The notes beneath the pieces are model-generated. The model had not been told where the DNA came from and did not search any database. It was given only the letters and a program-made list of their open reading frames with translations. DNA of 33,437 nt, from positions 1 to 33,437 of the forward strand of contig DHMS01000039.1 of assembly GCA_002405915.1 (NCBI GenBank), written 5' to 3'. The stretch is from Christensenella sp. UBA4636 (lineage in GTDB: Bacteria > Bacillota > Clostridia > Christensenellales > Borkfalkiaceae). Position numbers and translations under genes: made by a program. Of the stretch, positions 1 to 7,027 are shown one piece after another. The stretch's first letter is position 1. Every line of letters begins with the position of its first letter.

Positions 1-19
1 TTAGCCGGTGGTACTTGAC

Positions 20-133
20 TTGCACATATATGTGCAAGTGTTGTAAAAGTGGTGTTCCCTTACGGGAGTGATGTTTTATTTCGGCTAAAAAAGAGGGCGA
101 ACATTACACCACGTTGCCGAGTATTGGTAACAC
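20..133. repeat. structured direct repeat, copy 1 (114 bp)
   Basis: This copy matches 194-307 at about 106 of 114 positions, with an exact 174-bp period. It opens with a perfect palindrome (18-39, core TGCACATATATGTGCA). An inverted pair follows, with GTGGTGT at 49-55 facing ACACCAC at 106-112, and a small CCTTACGGG hairpin lies between the arms. The copy ends in TTGCCGA..TTGGTAA, a second small hairpin. It has no coding logic of its own, and the layout suggests a structured RNA or a mobile intergenic repeat. Its family is unknown to me. Confidence 0.8.
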
Positions 134-193
134 ATCACTACGGCGTAGCCGTAGCATCGTTTCATCACAAAATTGCACCCTTTTGCGTTATGT

Positions 194-307
194 TTGCACA
201 TATATGTGCAAGTGTTGTAAAAGTGGTGTTTCCTTACGGGAGTGATAATTTATTTCGGCTAAAAAAGAGGGCAGACATTACACCACTTTGCCGAGTATCG
301 GCAACAC
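194..307. repeat. structured direct repeat, copy 2 (114 bp)
   Basis: This is the second copy of the element at 20-133. The palindrome TTGCACATATATGTGCAA (194-211) is fully conserved. In this copy AAGTGGTGT (221-229) pairs perfectly with ACACCACTT (280-288), and the final hairpin TTGCCGA-GTA-TCGGCAA is also perfect. The substitutions relative to copy 1 fall partly in stems and improve pairing, which favours selection on structure. The 60 bp between the copies (134-193) is unique apart from a TACGGC/GCCGTA inverted repeat. Nothing is recognisable at 308-387. Confidence 0.8.
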
Positions 308-387
308 GAGACAATCGTAATTTGCGTTTTTAGTGATTCGCAACAGCTTTTTTTCTTGTGTGTAAAAAGTTTGTTTGTTGCAAATAC

Positions 388-416
388 TTGACGTGTGGCT
401 GAATATAGTATATAAT
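388..416 (+). promoter_or_regulatory. sigma-A promoter of the Phd-deaminase gene
   Basis: TTGACG (388-393) and TATAAT (411-416) are separated by exactly 17 bp. Transcription would begin near 423, giving a leader of about 15 nt that just contains the AAAGGAGG site. The -10 region lies in an imperfect TATA-rich inverted repeat (404-419) that could be an operator for the Phd domain, but that is a guess. Confidence 0.85.
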
Positions 417-437
417 ATAGCCACAAAGGAGGCAACT

Positions 438-1163
438 ATGACTATTATTCCTATGCGAGATATGAAAAACACCGTTGAAATCGAAAGACTTTGCTTAGAA
501 TCGGGCGGACCTGTATTCGTTACTAAAAACGGTTACGGAAAGCTTGTCGTAATGGATATCGATTATTACGAAAAGACGATGCGCGAAATATACGAAGCAA
601 AAAGCGTAAACGAGGGCTTAGCCGATTTGCTCGACGGCAAAACGATAGACGGCGAAACGGCAAAGAATAAGTTGGCGGAAAAGTTACGCGAAACAAAAGA
701 GAAAGACGAATTGTTTATGAAGCGAGCGATCGAGCTTTCGAAGCTTGCCGTCGAACACGGAAACGAGCCTTTCGGGGCGGTGCTTTGTAAAAACGGCGAA
801 ATAGTTTTTGAAAGCGAAAACAGAATTTTTACCGAAAAAGACCCGACTTACCACGCGGAAAACGGGCTTATACGAGATTTTATGAAACAAACGGGCATAA
901 CGGATTTGAGAGAATACACGCTTTATTCGAGCTGCGAACCGTGCTTTATGTGCAGCGGCGCGCTCGTGTGGACAAAGCTCGGCAGGCTCGTTTACGGCGC
1001 AAGCAATATCGACCTTGAAAACGTTTTGGGCAAAAGCGGTTGCGACTGTTCCGCGCTCGTGTTTAAAAATTCTTCCTTTTCTTCGTCCGTAACCGCGGGC
1101 GTTTTGAGGGAAGAGGCGAAAGAAGTTTTGCGCGAATATTTTAAAACCCGAAAAAAGAGTTGA
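438..1163 (+). CDS. Phd/YefM antitoxin domain fused to nucleoside (guanine/cytidine-type) deaminase
   Basis: The protein is 241 aa. Residues 1-85 look like a complete Phd/YefM antitoxin: the stretch GGPVFVTKNGYGKLVVMD has the family's strand pattern and is followed by YYE and a helical tail. Residues 90-241 form a zinc deaminase of the TadA/GuaD/CDA fold, with HAE at 139-141 and PCFMC at 168-172. H139, C169 and C172 should bind zinc and E141 should act as the general base. The start at 438 is preferred over an upstream ATG at 375 because AAAGGAGG (425-432) fits it and the promoter lies downstream of 375. An internal ATG at 718 lacks a good ribosome site, so I see one fused protein. No toxin gene of the RelE or Doc type follows. 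The substrate cannot be told from sequence; guanine deaminase is the nearest overall look. The deaminase call is firm, the function of the fusion is not. Confidence 0.85.
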   Translation: MTIIPMRDMKNTVEIERLCLESGGPVFVTKNGYGKLVVMDIDYYEKTMREIYEAKSVNEGLADLLDGKTIDGETAKNKLAEKLRETKEKDELFMKRAIELSKLAVEHGNEPFGAVLCKNGEIVFESENRIFTEKDPTYHAENGLIRDFMKQTGITDLREYTLYSSCEPCFMCSGALVWTKLGRLVYGASNIDLENVLGKSGCDCSALVFKNSSFSSSVTAGVLREEAKEVLREYFKTRKKS

Positions 1164-1212
1164 TACTTTATGTACCGCTAAACTCATATCAATAATTAAG
1201 GGGTGAAAAACG

Positions 1213-2361
1213 ATGATTGTAACTGTAGTTTGCGACGTTTTGGGCAAAGAAAACAACGGGACGACGATTGCGGCAATGAACCTTATAAGGTTTTTGAGAA
1301 AAAGAGGACACGAAGTGCGCGTTTTGTGCGCCGACGACGATAAAAAAGGACAAGAGGGCTACTACATGGTGCCTAAGCTCAACTTGGGCAAACTCTTAAA
1401 CAATTATGTCGAAAAGGTGGGCGTAACCCTTGCCAAACCCGACGACGATATAATCCGCGAAGCGTTGAACGGCGCGGATATAGCGCATATAATGGTGCCG
1501 CTATTGCTTGGCACGCGGGCAACGAAAATCGCCGTAGAACTCGGCGTTCCTTTGAGCGCGGGCTTTCATATGCAGGCGGAAAACTTTACGAGCTATTTTA
1601 AAGTCAACAAGATAAAGCTTGCAAACCAAGCCGTATACGATTTTATTTACGAACATGTTTACAAATACGTCGATGCGATACACTATCCTACGCAGTTTAT
1701 TCGCAACGTATTTGAAAGGGCGATAAAGAAGGAAACGCCGGGTTACGTTATTTCTAACGGCGTTAACGCATACGTCAAAAAACGCGATATTCCTAAGCCC
1801 GAAGAATATAAAGACAAAATCGTCATACTTTCGACGGGCAGATACGCGCGCGAAAAGTCGCAGGATACCCTTATAAAGGCTGTTTCTATCTCGAAGCATA
1901 AAGACGAGATTGCGCTTGTTTTGGGCGGTCAGGGCATAAAAGAAAAGGAATACCGCGCGTTGGCGGAGAAGGTCGGCGTAAAACCCGTATTCAAATTCTT
2001 TTCTCGTACGGAGATAATAGACGTTCTTAATTATTCCGATATGTACGTTCACCCCGCGGAAATAGAGTTGGAGGGTATTTCGTGCATAGAAGCAATCGCT
2101 TGCGGAAAGCTCACGATAGTTTCAGATTCTCCGCTTTCGGCAACCAAGGAATTTGCCGTGGACGAACGTTGCGTTTTTAAGTGCCGCGACGAAAAAGACC
2201 TTGCGCGCGTAATAGATTACTGGATAGAAAATCCCGAAGAAAAAGCGAAAGTCGAAGAAAAATATCTTGCTTCGGGCATAGCTTTCGACCAAGAAAAATG
2301 TATGGAAAAAATGGAGCAAATGCTCTTTTCCGCTATCGAAAAGCATAAAGAAAAAGCGTAA
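1213..2361 (+). CDS. GT4-family glycosyltransferase, possibly glycolipid-forming
   Basis: The protein is 382 aa with a GT-B fold. The N-terminal half opens with MIVTVVCDVLG and contains a glycine- and threonine-rich acceptor loop (NNGTTIAAMNLIRFL). The C-terminal half has the nucleotide-sugar region STGRYAREKSQDTLI, and the GT4 retaining motif EGISCIEAIACG lies near residue 283. The layout resembles Bacillota enzymes that put glucose on diacylglycerol or make other membrane-surface glycans, but the acceptor cannot be fixed. The start is supported by AAGGGGTG at 1198-1205. The gene follows the deaminase by 49 bp with no terminator between, so cotranscription is likely. A bidirectional terminator lies just downstream. 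Confidence 0.85.
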   Translation: MIVTVVCDVLGKENNGTTIAAMNLIRFLRKRGHEVRVLCADDDKKGQEGYYMVPKLNLGKLLNNYVEKVGVTLAKPDDDIIREALNGADIAHIMVPLLLGTRATKIAVELGVPLSAGFHMQAENFTSYFKVNKIKLANQAVYDFIYEHVYKYVDAIHYPTQFIRNVFERAIKKETPGYVISNGVNAYVKKRDIPKPEEYKDKIVILSTGRYAREKSQDTLIKAVSISKHKDEIALVLGGQGIKEKEYRALAEKVGVKPVFKFFSRTEIIDVLNYSDMYVHPAEIELEGISCIEAIACGKLTIVSDSPLSATKEFAVDERCVFKCRDEKDLARVIDYWIENPEEKAKVEEKYLASGIAFDQEKCMEKMEQMLFSAIEKHKEKA

Positions 2362-2377
2362 AACAAAAGCATAAAGA

Positions 2378-2410
2378 AAACGACCTGCTTATCGGTTAAG
2401 CGGGTCGTTT
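2378..2410. terminator. bidirectional intrinsic terminator
   Basis: A 13-bp stem (2378-2390 with 2398-2410, one G-U pair) encloses a 7-nt loop, and T-rich flanks lie on both sides. It sits between the convergent glycosyltransferase and DNA methylase genes and can serve both. Confidence 0.85.
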
Positions 2411-2427
2411 GATTTTTGCTTTGATTA

Positions 2428-3459
2428 TTATTTTTTGACGAGGCAGTGGAGATATTCGACCGTCGAATCGGCTTTCGCGTCGCGTGCGGAGTCGGCTTTA
2501 AATCGGCGGTGTTCTTTGATGTAAACTTTGTATTTACCGAACTTACGCATTATCTTTTCGATAGACTCAAATGACATAAGCCCTTCGTTGTTGTAGCTTA
2601 AAAAGATGTACTTGAAGTTTGCGGTTTTCAAAATATCGGTGAAAACCTTTTCGACCTTTGCCTTTTCGCAGAACGCGCTTTTTTGCGCGGAGTATTCCCT
2701 TAAGCCCGTTTTGCCCTTGATAGTCGGCTCGTCGTAACGGGCGATTGTTTCGAGCAAGTGATAGTTGGTGCAGTATTGGCGCGCGTTATACGGCGGGTCG
2801 AGATAGAGTATATCGCCCGAAATCTCCGTTATAAGCTCGGAAATATCCTTGTTGTAAGCGTGGTATTCCGCCGTGCCTTTTACAAGGGGGTAGGGGGTGA
2901 GAACCATTTCCTTTTGTGCGGAACGCTTCAAAGTTTTCAAAAACGCGCCGTAAACGGAAGCCGTGTTGGCGTACTTATCAATGCTGTTTATGAGCGAGGC
3001 GAGCAAAAAGTAATATTCTCCGTCGGTGATTTCGCCTTTAACGTGCTTTTCTTCTATTGCCGTTCTTATAGCGTCGCACTTTTTGGCGTTCTCGTCCGAA
3101 AAATACATTCTTTGGAATTCTTCGTCCTTGCTACCCGTAAAACTGTAGTTTTTGTAGATAAAACCTTCGATTCCGTCAAGCGAATTAAGCTCTTCGATAA
3201 GATTATTTGTTCGTTCTTCGTCAAGGTCGTTGTTTTCGAGAATATGCTTTAAGATGACGTAGCTATAATACTGAATATCGTTAGCCGCAACCGAAAAACC
3301 TTTGTCCTTGAAAAACGCGCTCACTACGCCCGTGCCGGCAAGAAGCTCCGCAAATTTGAGCTTAGAAGGCTCTCTTTCGTCGCCGTGGGCGGCAAGGGTC
3401 TTTTCTATCGAAGAGTATATAAAATCGAGCAGAGAATATTTTGAACCTATATAATTCAT
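2428..3459 (-). CDS. D12-class (Dam-like) adenine-specific DNA methyltransferase
   Basis: The protein is 343 aa. The N-terminal MNYIGSKYSLLDFI is the motif X region of D12 enzymes. FAELLAGTGVVSAFF is motif I, which binds S-adenosylmethionine. LYLDPPYNARQY is the catalytic motif IV (DPPY) for N6-adenine, and DPPYNxRQY is the variant I associate with M.FokI-like enzymes. The start is MNYIGSK at 3459: its GTTTCCTTT complement (3463-3471) gives an AAAGGAAAC ribosome site, and the promoter at 3501-3529 rules out the ATG at 3510. No restriction endonuclease or specificity gene lies on either side, so it may be a solitary regulatory or phage-defence-evading methylase. The target sequence is not predictable from what I can see. 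Confidence 0.9.
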   Translation of the reverse strand: MNYIGSKYSLLDFIYSSIEKTLAAHGDEREPSKLKFAELLAGTGVVSAFFKDKGFSVAANDIQYYSYVILKHILENNDLDEERTNNLIEELNSLDGIEGFIYKNYSFTGSKDEEFQRMYFSDENAKKCDAIRTAIEEKHVKGEITDGEYYFLLASLINSIDKYANTASVYGAFLKTLKRSAQKEMVLTPYPLVKGTAEYHAYNKDISELITEISGDILYLDPPYNARQYCTNYHLLETIARYDEPTIKGKTGLREYSAQKSAFCEKAKVEKVFTDILKTANFKYIFLSYNNEGLMSFESIEKIMRKFGKYKVYIKEHRRFKADSARDAKADSTVEYLHCLVKK

Positions 3460-3500
3460 CTTGTTTCCTTTTTGCTTTTGCTGTAACGAATTTCCTATAA

Positions 3501-3529
3501 AGTATACCATGTTTTTGCCTTAAAGTAAA
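3501..3529 (-). promoter_or_regulatory. sigma-A promoter of the DNA methylase gene
   Basis: Read on the minus strand, TTTACT (3529-3524) and TATACT (3506-3501) are 17 bp apart, and TGG just before the -10 makes an extended -10. The predicted start near 3494 leaves a leader of about 35 nt before the codon at 3459. Confidence 0.65.
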
Positions 3530-3709
3530 CGGCAAAAGGGGGCAAAACTCGACGATTTGTGAAAAAACCGTGAAATTTTATGCAAATTCCGTATAAGCGC
3601 ATAAAAACAGTTGCAAATTTTTTATTTAATAATAAAATATATAACATAATGTTCTCTTTTTAAAGTTATAAGTACGAATTGAGAATAAAATATAACCGGA
3701 GGGTTTGAT

Positions 3710-3943
3710 ATGAAATCGTTTTGCAAAGCAATGGAAGGGCTCGATTGGATTGTTAAGCTTATTCTCGCTATCCCCGTTCTCGACATTATCTGGAACATTT
3801 ACAGATTGTGCAAGAGTATTACGAAGGGTAACATTCTCGGAATAATCCTTGCGATAATCCTTATTTTGCCCGGCGCATCGTTTATGTGGCTTGTCGACAT
3901 TATCTCGATTATAGTATTCAAAAAAGTACTTTGGATAGACTAA
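3710..3943 (+). CDS. small membrane protein, unknown function
   Basis: The protein is 77 aa. The start is supported by CGGAGGG at 3697-3703. A first hydrophobic stretch spans residues 13-30 (WIVKLILAIPVLDIIWNI). A short basic loop (RLCKSITKGN) follows, and a second stretch spans residues 41-70 (ILGIILAIILILPGASFMW and on). Two membrane spans with a basic cytoplasmic loop are likely. The second span faintly recalls Pmp3/YqaE-type proteins, but I would not assign a family. The gene is monocistronic, closed by the terminator at 3975-4011. A possible weak promoter lies near 3611-3638. Confidence 0.75.
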   Translation: MKSFCKAMEGLDWIVKLILAIPVLDIIWNIYRLCKSITKGNILGIILAIILILPGASFMWLVDIISIIVFKKVLWID

Positions 3944-3974
3944 TAGTCGATTTGCCGTTAAGGCTAACGCAAAG

Positions 3975-4011
3975 CGTGCTTCCTTTATTTGTATGGAAAC
4001 ACGTTTTTTTT
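3975..4011 (+). terminator. intrinsic terminator
   Basis: The stem CGTGCTTCC (3975-3983) pairs with GGAAACACG (3995-4003) with one internal mismatch, and eight T follow (4004-4011). It ends the transcript of the 77-aa membrane protein. Confidence 0.8.
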
Positions 4012-4045
4012 CTTGCCTAAAATTGCTTTTCATGCCCTAAAACGC

Positions 4046-4074
4046 TTGAAAAACGGGTCGGATAATGATACAAT
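4046..4074 (+). promoter_or_regulatory. sigma-A promoter set directly against the DUF3737 start codon
   Basis: TTGAAA (4046-4051) and TACAAT (4069-4074) are 17 bp apart. The ATG begins at 4082, only 7 bp behind the -10 box, so transcription should start at or next to the A of the ATG. No ribosome binding site is seen, which suggests a leaderless mRNA. Confidence 0.65.
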
Positions 4075-4081
4075 ACAAAGT

Positions 4082-4933
4082 ATGAAAGAAAGACAAACGA
4101 TACAAGGAGTTACTTCCGCAAAAGAACGCGCGTTTTACGGCGCGCGGGATACGGACTTTATAGACTGCCGCATAGAGGGCGAAGAGGACGGCGAATCTGC
4201 TTTTAAGGAAACCGAGAACATAAAGATAGACGGATGTTTTCTTTCTCTTCGTTATCCGCTATGGCACTGCAAAAATTCAACGATAATAAATTCCGTCATG
4301 ACGGACGCTTGCCGCGCGGCGTTGTGGTACGACGAAAATTTGCTTATCAAAAACCTTGACGCTAAGGGTATAAAGGCGTTGCGCGAATGCAAGAAAATAA
4401 CGATAGGCAAAAGTTCTTTTTTGTCCGACGAGTTTTGTTGGCGGTGCGAAGATTTGAATTTGCACAAAGTTAAGGTCGAATCGGTCTACGCGTTTTTAGA
4501 ATCTAAGAACGCTTTTATACAGTACCTTGATTTTAAGGGCAAATATTCGTTCCGGTATACCGAAAACTTTTTTATCCGCAACTCTTCGCTCGACACAAAG
4601 GACGCTTTCTGGCATTCTAAAAACGTTACTTGCGTCAACTGCGACGTAAAGGGCGAATATCTCGGCTGGTATTCGGAAAATCTTACCTTTATAGATTGTA
4701 GAATTTCCGGCACGCAGCCGCTGTGCTACGCTAAAAACTTAAAGCTCGTCAACTGCACTATGGACGGTTGCGACCTTGCTTTCGAACGCTCGACCGTAGA
4801 AGCGCAAGTAAACGGAAAAATAGATTCCGTCAAGAACGCCGAAGGAAAAATAGAAGCGGACGAAATAGGCGATATAATACGCGACGAGTACGCGAAAGGC
4901 GACTGCGAAATTATAATTAGGGATAAGAAGTAA
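4082..4933 (+). CDS. DUF3737 family right-handed beta-solenoid protein
   Basis: The protein is 283 aa. The start MKERQTIQGV and the run of short repeating strands are characteristic of DUF3737: FIDCRIEGEEDGESAFKE, then DACRAALWYDEN, IKALREC, KYSFRYTEN, FWHSKNV and GTQPLCYAKNL. The roughly 20-residue periodicity with stacked N, C and F positions implies a parallel beta-helix like those of pectate lyases and pentapeptide proteins. There is no signal peptide, so it should be cytoplasmic. No reaction is known to me for this family. The start at 4082 is chosen because the family begins there and because the promoter at 4046-4074 excludes the in-frame ATG at 3989. The gene appears monocistronic. 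Confidence 0.88.
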   Translation: MKERQTIQGVTSAKERAFYGARDTDFIDCRIEGEEDGESAFKETENIKIDGCFLSLRYPLWHCKNSTIINSVMTDACRAALWYDENLLIKNLDAKGIKALRECKKITIGKSSFLSDEFCWRCEDLNLHKVKVESVYAFLESKNAFIQYLDFKGKYSFRYTENFFIRNSSLDTKDAFWHSKNVTCVNCDVKGEYLGWYSENLTFIDCRISGTQPLCYAKNLKLVNCTMDGCDLAFERSTVEAQVNGKIDSVKNAEGKIEADEIGDIIRDEYAKGDCEIIIRDKK

Positions 4934-4961
4934 AATCCCTAAAAAAACAAGTAAATAACTT

Positions 4962-5060
4962 TCGGATATTGCGCAAGCAATCAAGCGGAGAAAGCGCGTT
5001 GAAAACACGCCGCAACAGCCATTGCCGTTACAGTCGGAAGGTCCGCCCGAGAGTGTATTT
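4962..5060 (+). promoter_or_regulatory. cobalamin riboswitch aptamer
   Basis: The conserved blocks occur in the order of cobalamin riboswitches. GCGGAGAAAGC is followed by GTTGAAAAC (4998-5006), then CGCAACAGCCATTG with the core GCCATTG (5018-5024; consensus GCCACTG), then a B12-box-like AGTCGGAAGGTCCGCC (5032-5047), which matches the consensus box at about 11 of 16 positions. The genes downstream, a DUF4430 (transcobalamin-like) lipoprotein and an ECF S component, fit B12 control. The edges are approximate. I saw no convincing promoter before it. Confidence 0.75.
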
Positions 5061-5116
5061 TATAGTTACGTACGTGGGCAAAGGCGTGCGGGCGGCGGGA
5101 CAAAGTTTCCGCAAGT

Positions 5117-5150
5117 TTCCTTTGCTTTTTTTTGCAAAGGAATTTTCTTT
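5117..5150 (+). terminator. riboswitch expression platform: terminator with competing antiterminator
   Basis: TTCCTTTGC (5117-5125) pairs perfectly with GCAAAGGAA (5134-5142) across a T8 loop, and TTTTCTTT follows. GCAAAGG at 5078-5084 can pair instead with CCTTTGC (5119-5125), which would break the terminator. This predicts transcriptional shut-off when cobalamin is bound. Confidence 0.75.
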
Positions 5151-5183
5151 GCCGTAATAATTTTTACGGAGGGCAGAAAGCCT

Positions 5184-5681
5184 ATGAAAAAACTTTTATC
5201 ACTTTTGTTGACAGCCGTTTTGGCGGTTTGTCTTACCATGTCCGCATGCGACATTAAGCTCACGGACAAAGATTTTGCTTCCGAGGGCGTAGCTATGGTT
5301 GTAATTGCAAGCGAAGAAATGCTCGAATACGAAGTAAACTTAGCCGACGTAAAAGACGGCGAAAGCGCGTTTTCGCTTCTTCAATATCTCGAAAAGACGG
5401 AAAACCTTACTCTTGATTACACTTATAGCAGTATGTATGGACCTATGCTTACTGCTGTCGGCGACGCAAGCGATGCGAGCGGCAAAAAAATGTTGAGCCA
5501 GAACAAATTACCTGCCGGCACTTACATCTATATTTATACCTCGGTTGAAAAAGACTTCGCAACATCCTATATCAAGAAGGTCGAATATAAAGGTAAAACG
5601 CTTACTTCGAGCGGAGTCGGGATAGGTTCCATGTCGGTTGTGGACGGCGCGATAATTTATATAGGCACATCAACATTTTAA
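5184..5681 (+). CDS. DUF4430 lipoprotein, probable extracellular cobalamin-binding component
   Basis: The protein is 165 aa. Residues 1-24 form a lipoprotein-type signal ending in MSAC, with a basic start (MKKLL) and a hydrophobic core. The rest fits DUF4430, the domain related to the C-terminal beta domain of transcobalamin. GESAFSLLQYLEK is the usual opening, the YSSMYGPMLTAVGDAS block follows, and a closing strand (GAIIYIG) ends it. The start at 5184 is chosen because it begins the signal peptide and has GGAGGG at 5168-5173; the upstream ATG at 5022 lies inside the riboswitch. It is followed 10 bp later by an ECF S component, so it probably captures cobalamin outside the membrane. Ligand binding is inferred from family and riboswitch. 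Confidence 0.8.
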   Translation: MKKLLSLLLTAVLAVCLTMSACDIKLTDKDFASEGVAMVVIASEEMLEYEVNLADVKDGESAFSLLQYLEKTENLTLDYTYSSMYGPMLTAVGDASDASGKKMLSQNKLPAGTYIYIYTSVEKDFATSYIKKVEYKGKTLTSSGVGIGSMSVVDGAIIYIGTSTF

Positions 5682-5691
5682 CGCCTAAGTC

Positions 5692-6237
5692 GTGAAAGAC
5701 CTTAGAGAAAACAAAAAAGCAAGCCTTGCCACGAGGCTTGCCGTATTAGGCGTTTTGGCGGCTCTTTTAGAGGCCGTAAAGTGGGCGTTGAACGTTTTGC
5801 CGAACGTTGAACTCGTCACGCTTTTTTGCGCCCTTTACGGCTTCTGTTTCGGCCCTATAAGCGTAGTGTCCGTAGCTCTGTTCGTCGTGATAGAAACGCT
5901 TTGGTGGGGCGTACACACATGGGTGTTGGAGTACTTTATTCACTTTCCGCTCATCTGCCTTACGTTCGCGCTCTTTAAAAAGCTCGGCGTAACAAAGCTT
6001 TGGGTTTTTGTTACATTCGCCGTGCTTATTACCGTGGCGTTCGGCTTTTTCACGTCGTTCGTAGACGTCGTTATACCCGTCGGGTTTTACGATTTTTCCC
6101 GCCGATACGTAGTGTACTATATGCGCGGAATTTGGTTTTACGTCGTGCATGTAGCTTGTAACTTCGTGGTATTTATCGTTCTGTTTCGTCCGCTTGAAAT
6201 GCTTTTCACGAGGCTCAAAGAGGCGATAAGATTTTAG
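5692..6237 (+). CDS. ECF-type transporter S component, predicted cobalamin uptake
   Basis: The protein is 181 aa and very hydrophobic, with about five or six membrane spans. LAVLGVLAALLEAVKWAL, followed by NVELVTLFCALYGFCFGP, matches the early part of ECF substrate-binding subunits. A GTG start at 5692 is the only sensible one. No strong ribosome site is seen, so translation may be coupled to the DUF4430 gene, which ends 10 bp upstream. The energising EcfA/EcfT subunits are not in the window and are presumably shared and encoded elsewhere. Cobalamin specificity rests on the B12 riboswitch and the transcobalamin-like neighbour, not on residues. Confidence 0.8.
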   Translation: MKDLRENKKASLATRLAVLGVLAALLEAVKWALNVLPNVELVTLFCALYGFCFGPISVVSVALFVVIETLWWGVHTWVLEYFIHFPLICLTFALFKKLGVTKLWVFVTFAVLITVAFGFFTSFVDVVIPVGFYDFSRRYVVYYMRGIWFYVVHVACNFVVFIVLFRPLEMLFTRLKEAIRF

Positions 6238-6260
6238 CAAAAATAAACGCAAAAAAAATA

Positions 6261-6295
6261 GCCGCGGGCATTCCTAAAAACGGATTGCTTGCGGC
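6261..6295. terminator. bidirectional intrinsic terminator
   Basis: A 14-bp stem (6261-6274 with 6282-6295, two G-U pairs and one mismatch) separates the convergent ECF S gene and ktrA. A run of eight A on the left gives a U tract for the minus strand, and GTTTTACTTTG follows on the plus strand. Confidence 0.85.
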
Positions 6296-6310
6296 GTTTT
6301 ACTTTGCTTT

Positions 6311-6964
6311 TTATCTTATTCTGTCGGTTATTTTGAGTACGTCCTTAGGCTTGCCGACGACGATAATGTGGTCGTTTTCTCTAAACGAATAATCGGCGGC
6401 GGGGGAAACCGTCATTTTGTCTCCCGTTTTTACGGCTATAATGTTTAGCTTGTATTTTTTGCGAACGTCAATGCTTATAATGCTCGACCCTACCCAGTAG
6501 GAAAGCACGGGGATTTCGAAAATGCCGTATTCGTCGGAAAGTTCCAAATAGTCGAACACGTTGGACGCGCTGTATTTAACGGCAAGGCTTTGCGCCATGT
6601 CGCGCTCCGGAAATATTATCTCGTCCGCGCCTATCGTCGACAATATATTGGCTTGAATATCTTGAGAAGCCTTTGCTATTATCTTTTTCGCGCCGAACTT
6701 CTTTAAAAGAATGGTCGTGACGAGCGAAGATTCGAAGTTTGTGCCTATCGTGACGAAAACCACGTCGAAGCTCTTTACGTCGAGCGATTTTAAAACGTTT
6801 TCGTTAGTGGTGTCGCCGATATGACAGTCCGGGAACTTAGGCGCAAGCGATTCGATTATCTCTTCGCGTTCGTCCACAATCATAACTTCGTTGCCGAGGT
6901 CCAAAAGTGCGGAGGCGAGGTTTCTGCCAAGCCTGCCCATGCCTATTACGAGAATTGATTTCAT
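6311..6964 (-). CDS. ktrA: KtrA/TrkA-type potassium uptake regulatory subunit
   Basis: The protein is 217 aa, a normal KtrA length. Residues 1-125 form the RCK_N Rossmann domain: VIGMGRLGRNLA is the GxGxxG nucleotide loop, and the acidic end of strand 2 is IVDERE. Residues about 135-217 are RCK_C, which in this family can bind c-di-AMP; a diadenylate cyclase gene (cdaA) lies elsewhere in this window. The protein forms an octameric ring under the KtrB channel and gates it in response to ATP/ADP. The start has AAGGAG at about 6972-6978 (minus strand). The gene lies 63 bp downstream of ktrB in one operon and ends at the shared terminator 6261-6295. Confidence 0.93.
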   Translation of the reverse strand: MKSILVIGMGRLGRNLASALLDLGNEVMIVDEREEIIESLAPKFPDCHIGDTTNENVLKSLDVKSFDVVFVTIGTNFESSLVTTILLKKFGAKKIIAKASQDIQANILSTIGADEIIFPERDMAQSLAVKYSASNVFDYLELSDEYGIFEIPVLSYWVGSSIISIDVRKKYKLNIIAVKTGDKMTVSPAADYSFRENDHIIVVGKPKDVLKITDRIR

Positions 6965-7027
6965 GTTTTTATCTCCTTTTCATAAGGGAAAGTTGTGTTA
7001 GAGACGGCGTTTCGTAAGCTTGTACGA

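Noticed and set aside
1..307. CRISPR array
   Set aside because: There are only two long units with 60 bp between them and internal palindromes. This is not the 24-40-bp repeat pattern of an array, and no cas genes are present.
49..333. 94-aa open frame across both left-edge repeats
   Set aside because: It is open only because the repeat period (174) is a multiple of three. It has no ribosome site and reads a repeated phrase from structured DNA.
4917..4942. 8-bp perfect stem TTAGGGAT/ATCCCTAA at the DUF3737 stop codon
   Set aside because: It is followed by A rather than T on the plus strand and has only a weak T-tract on the minus strand, where no gene would use it.
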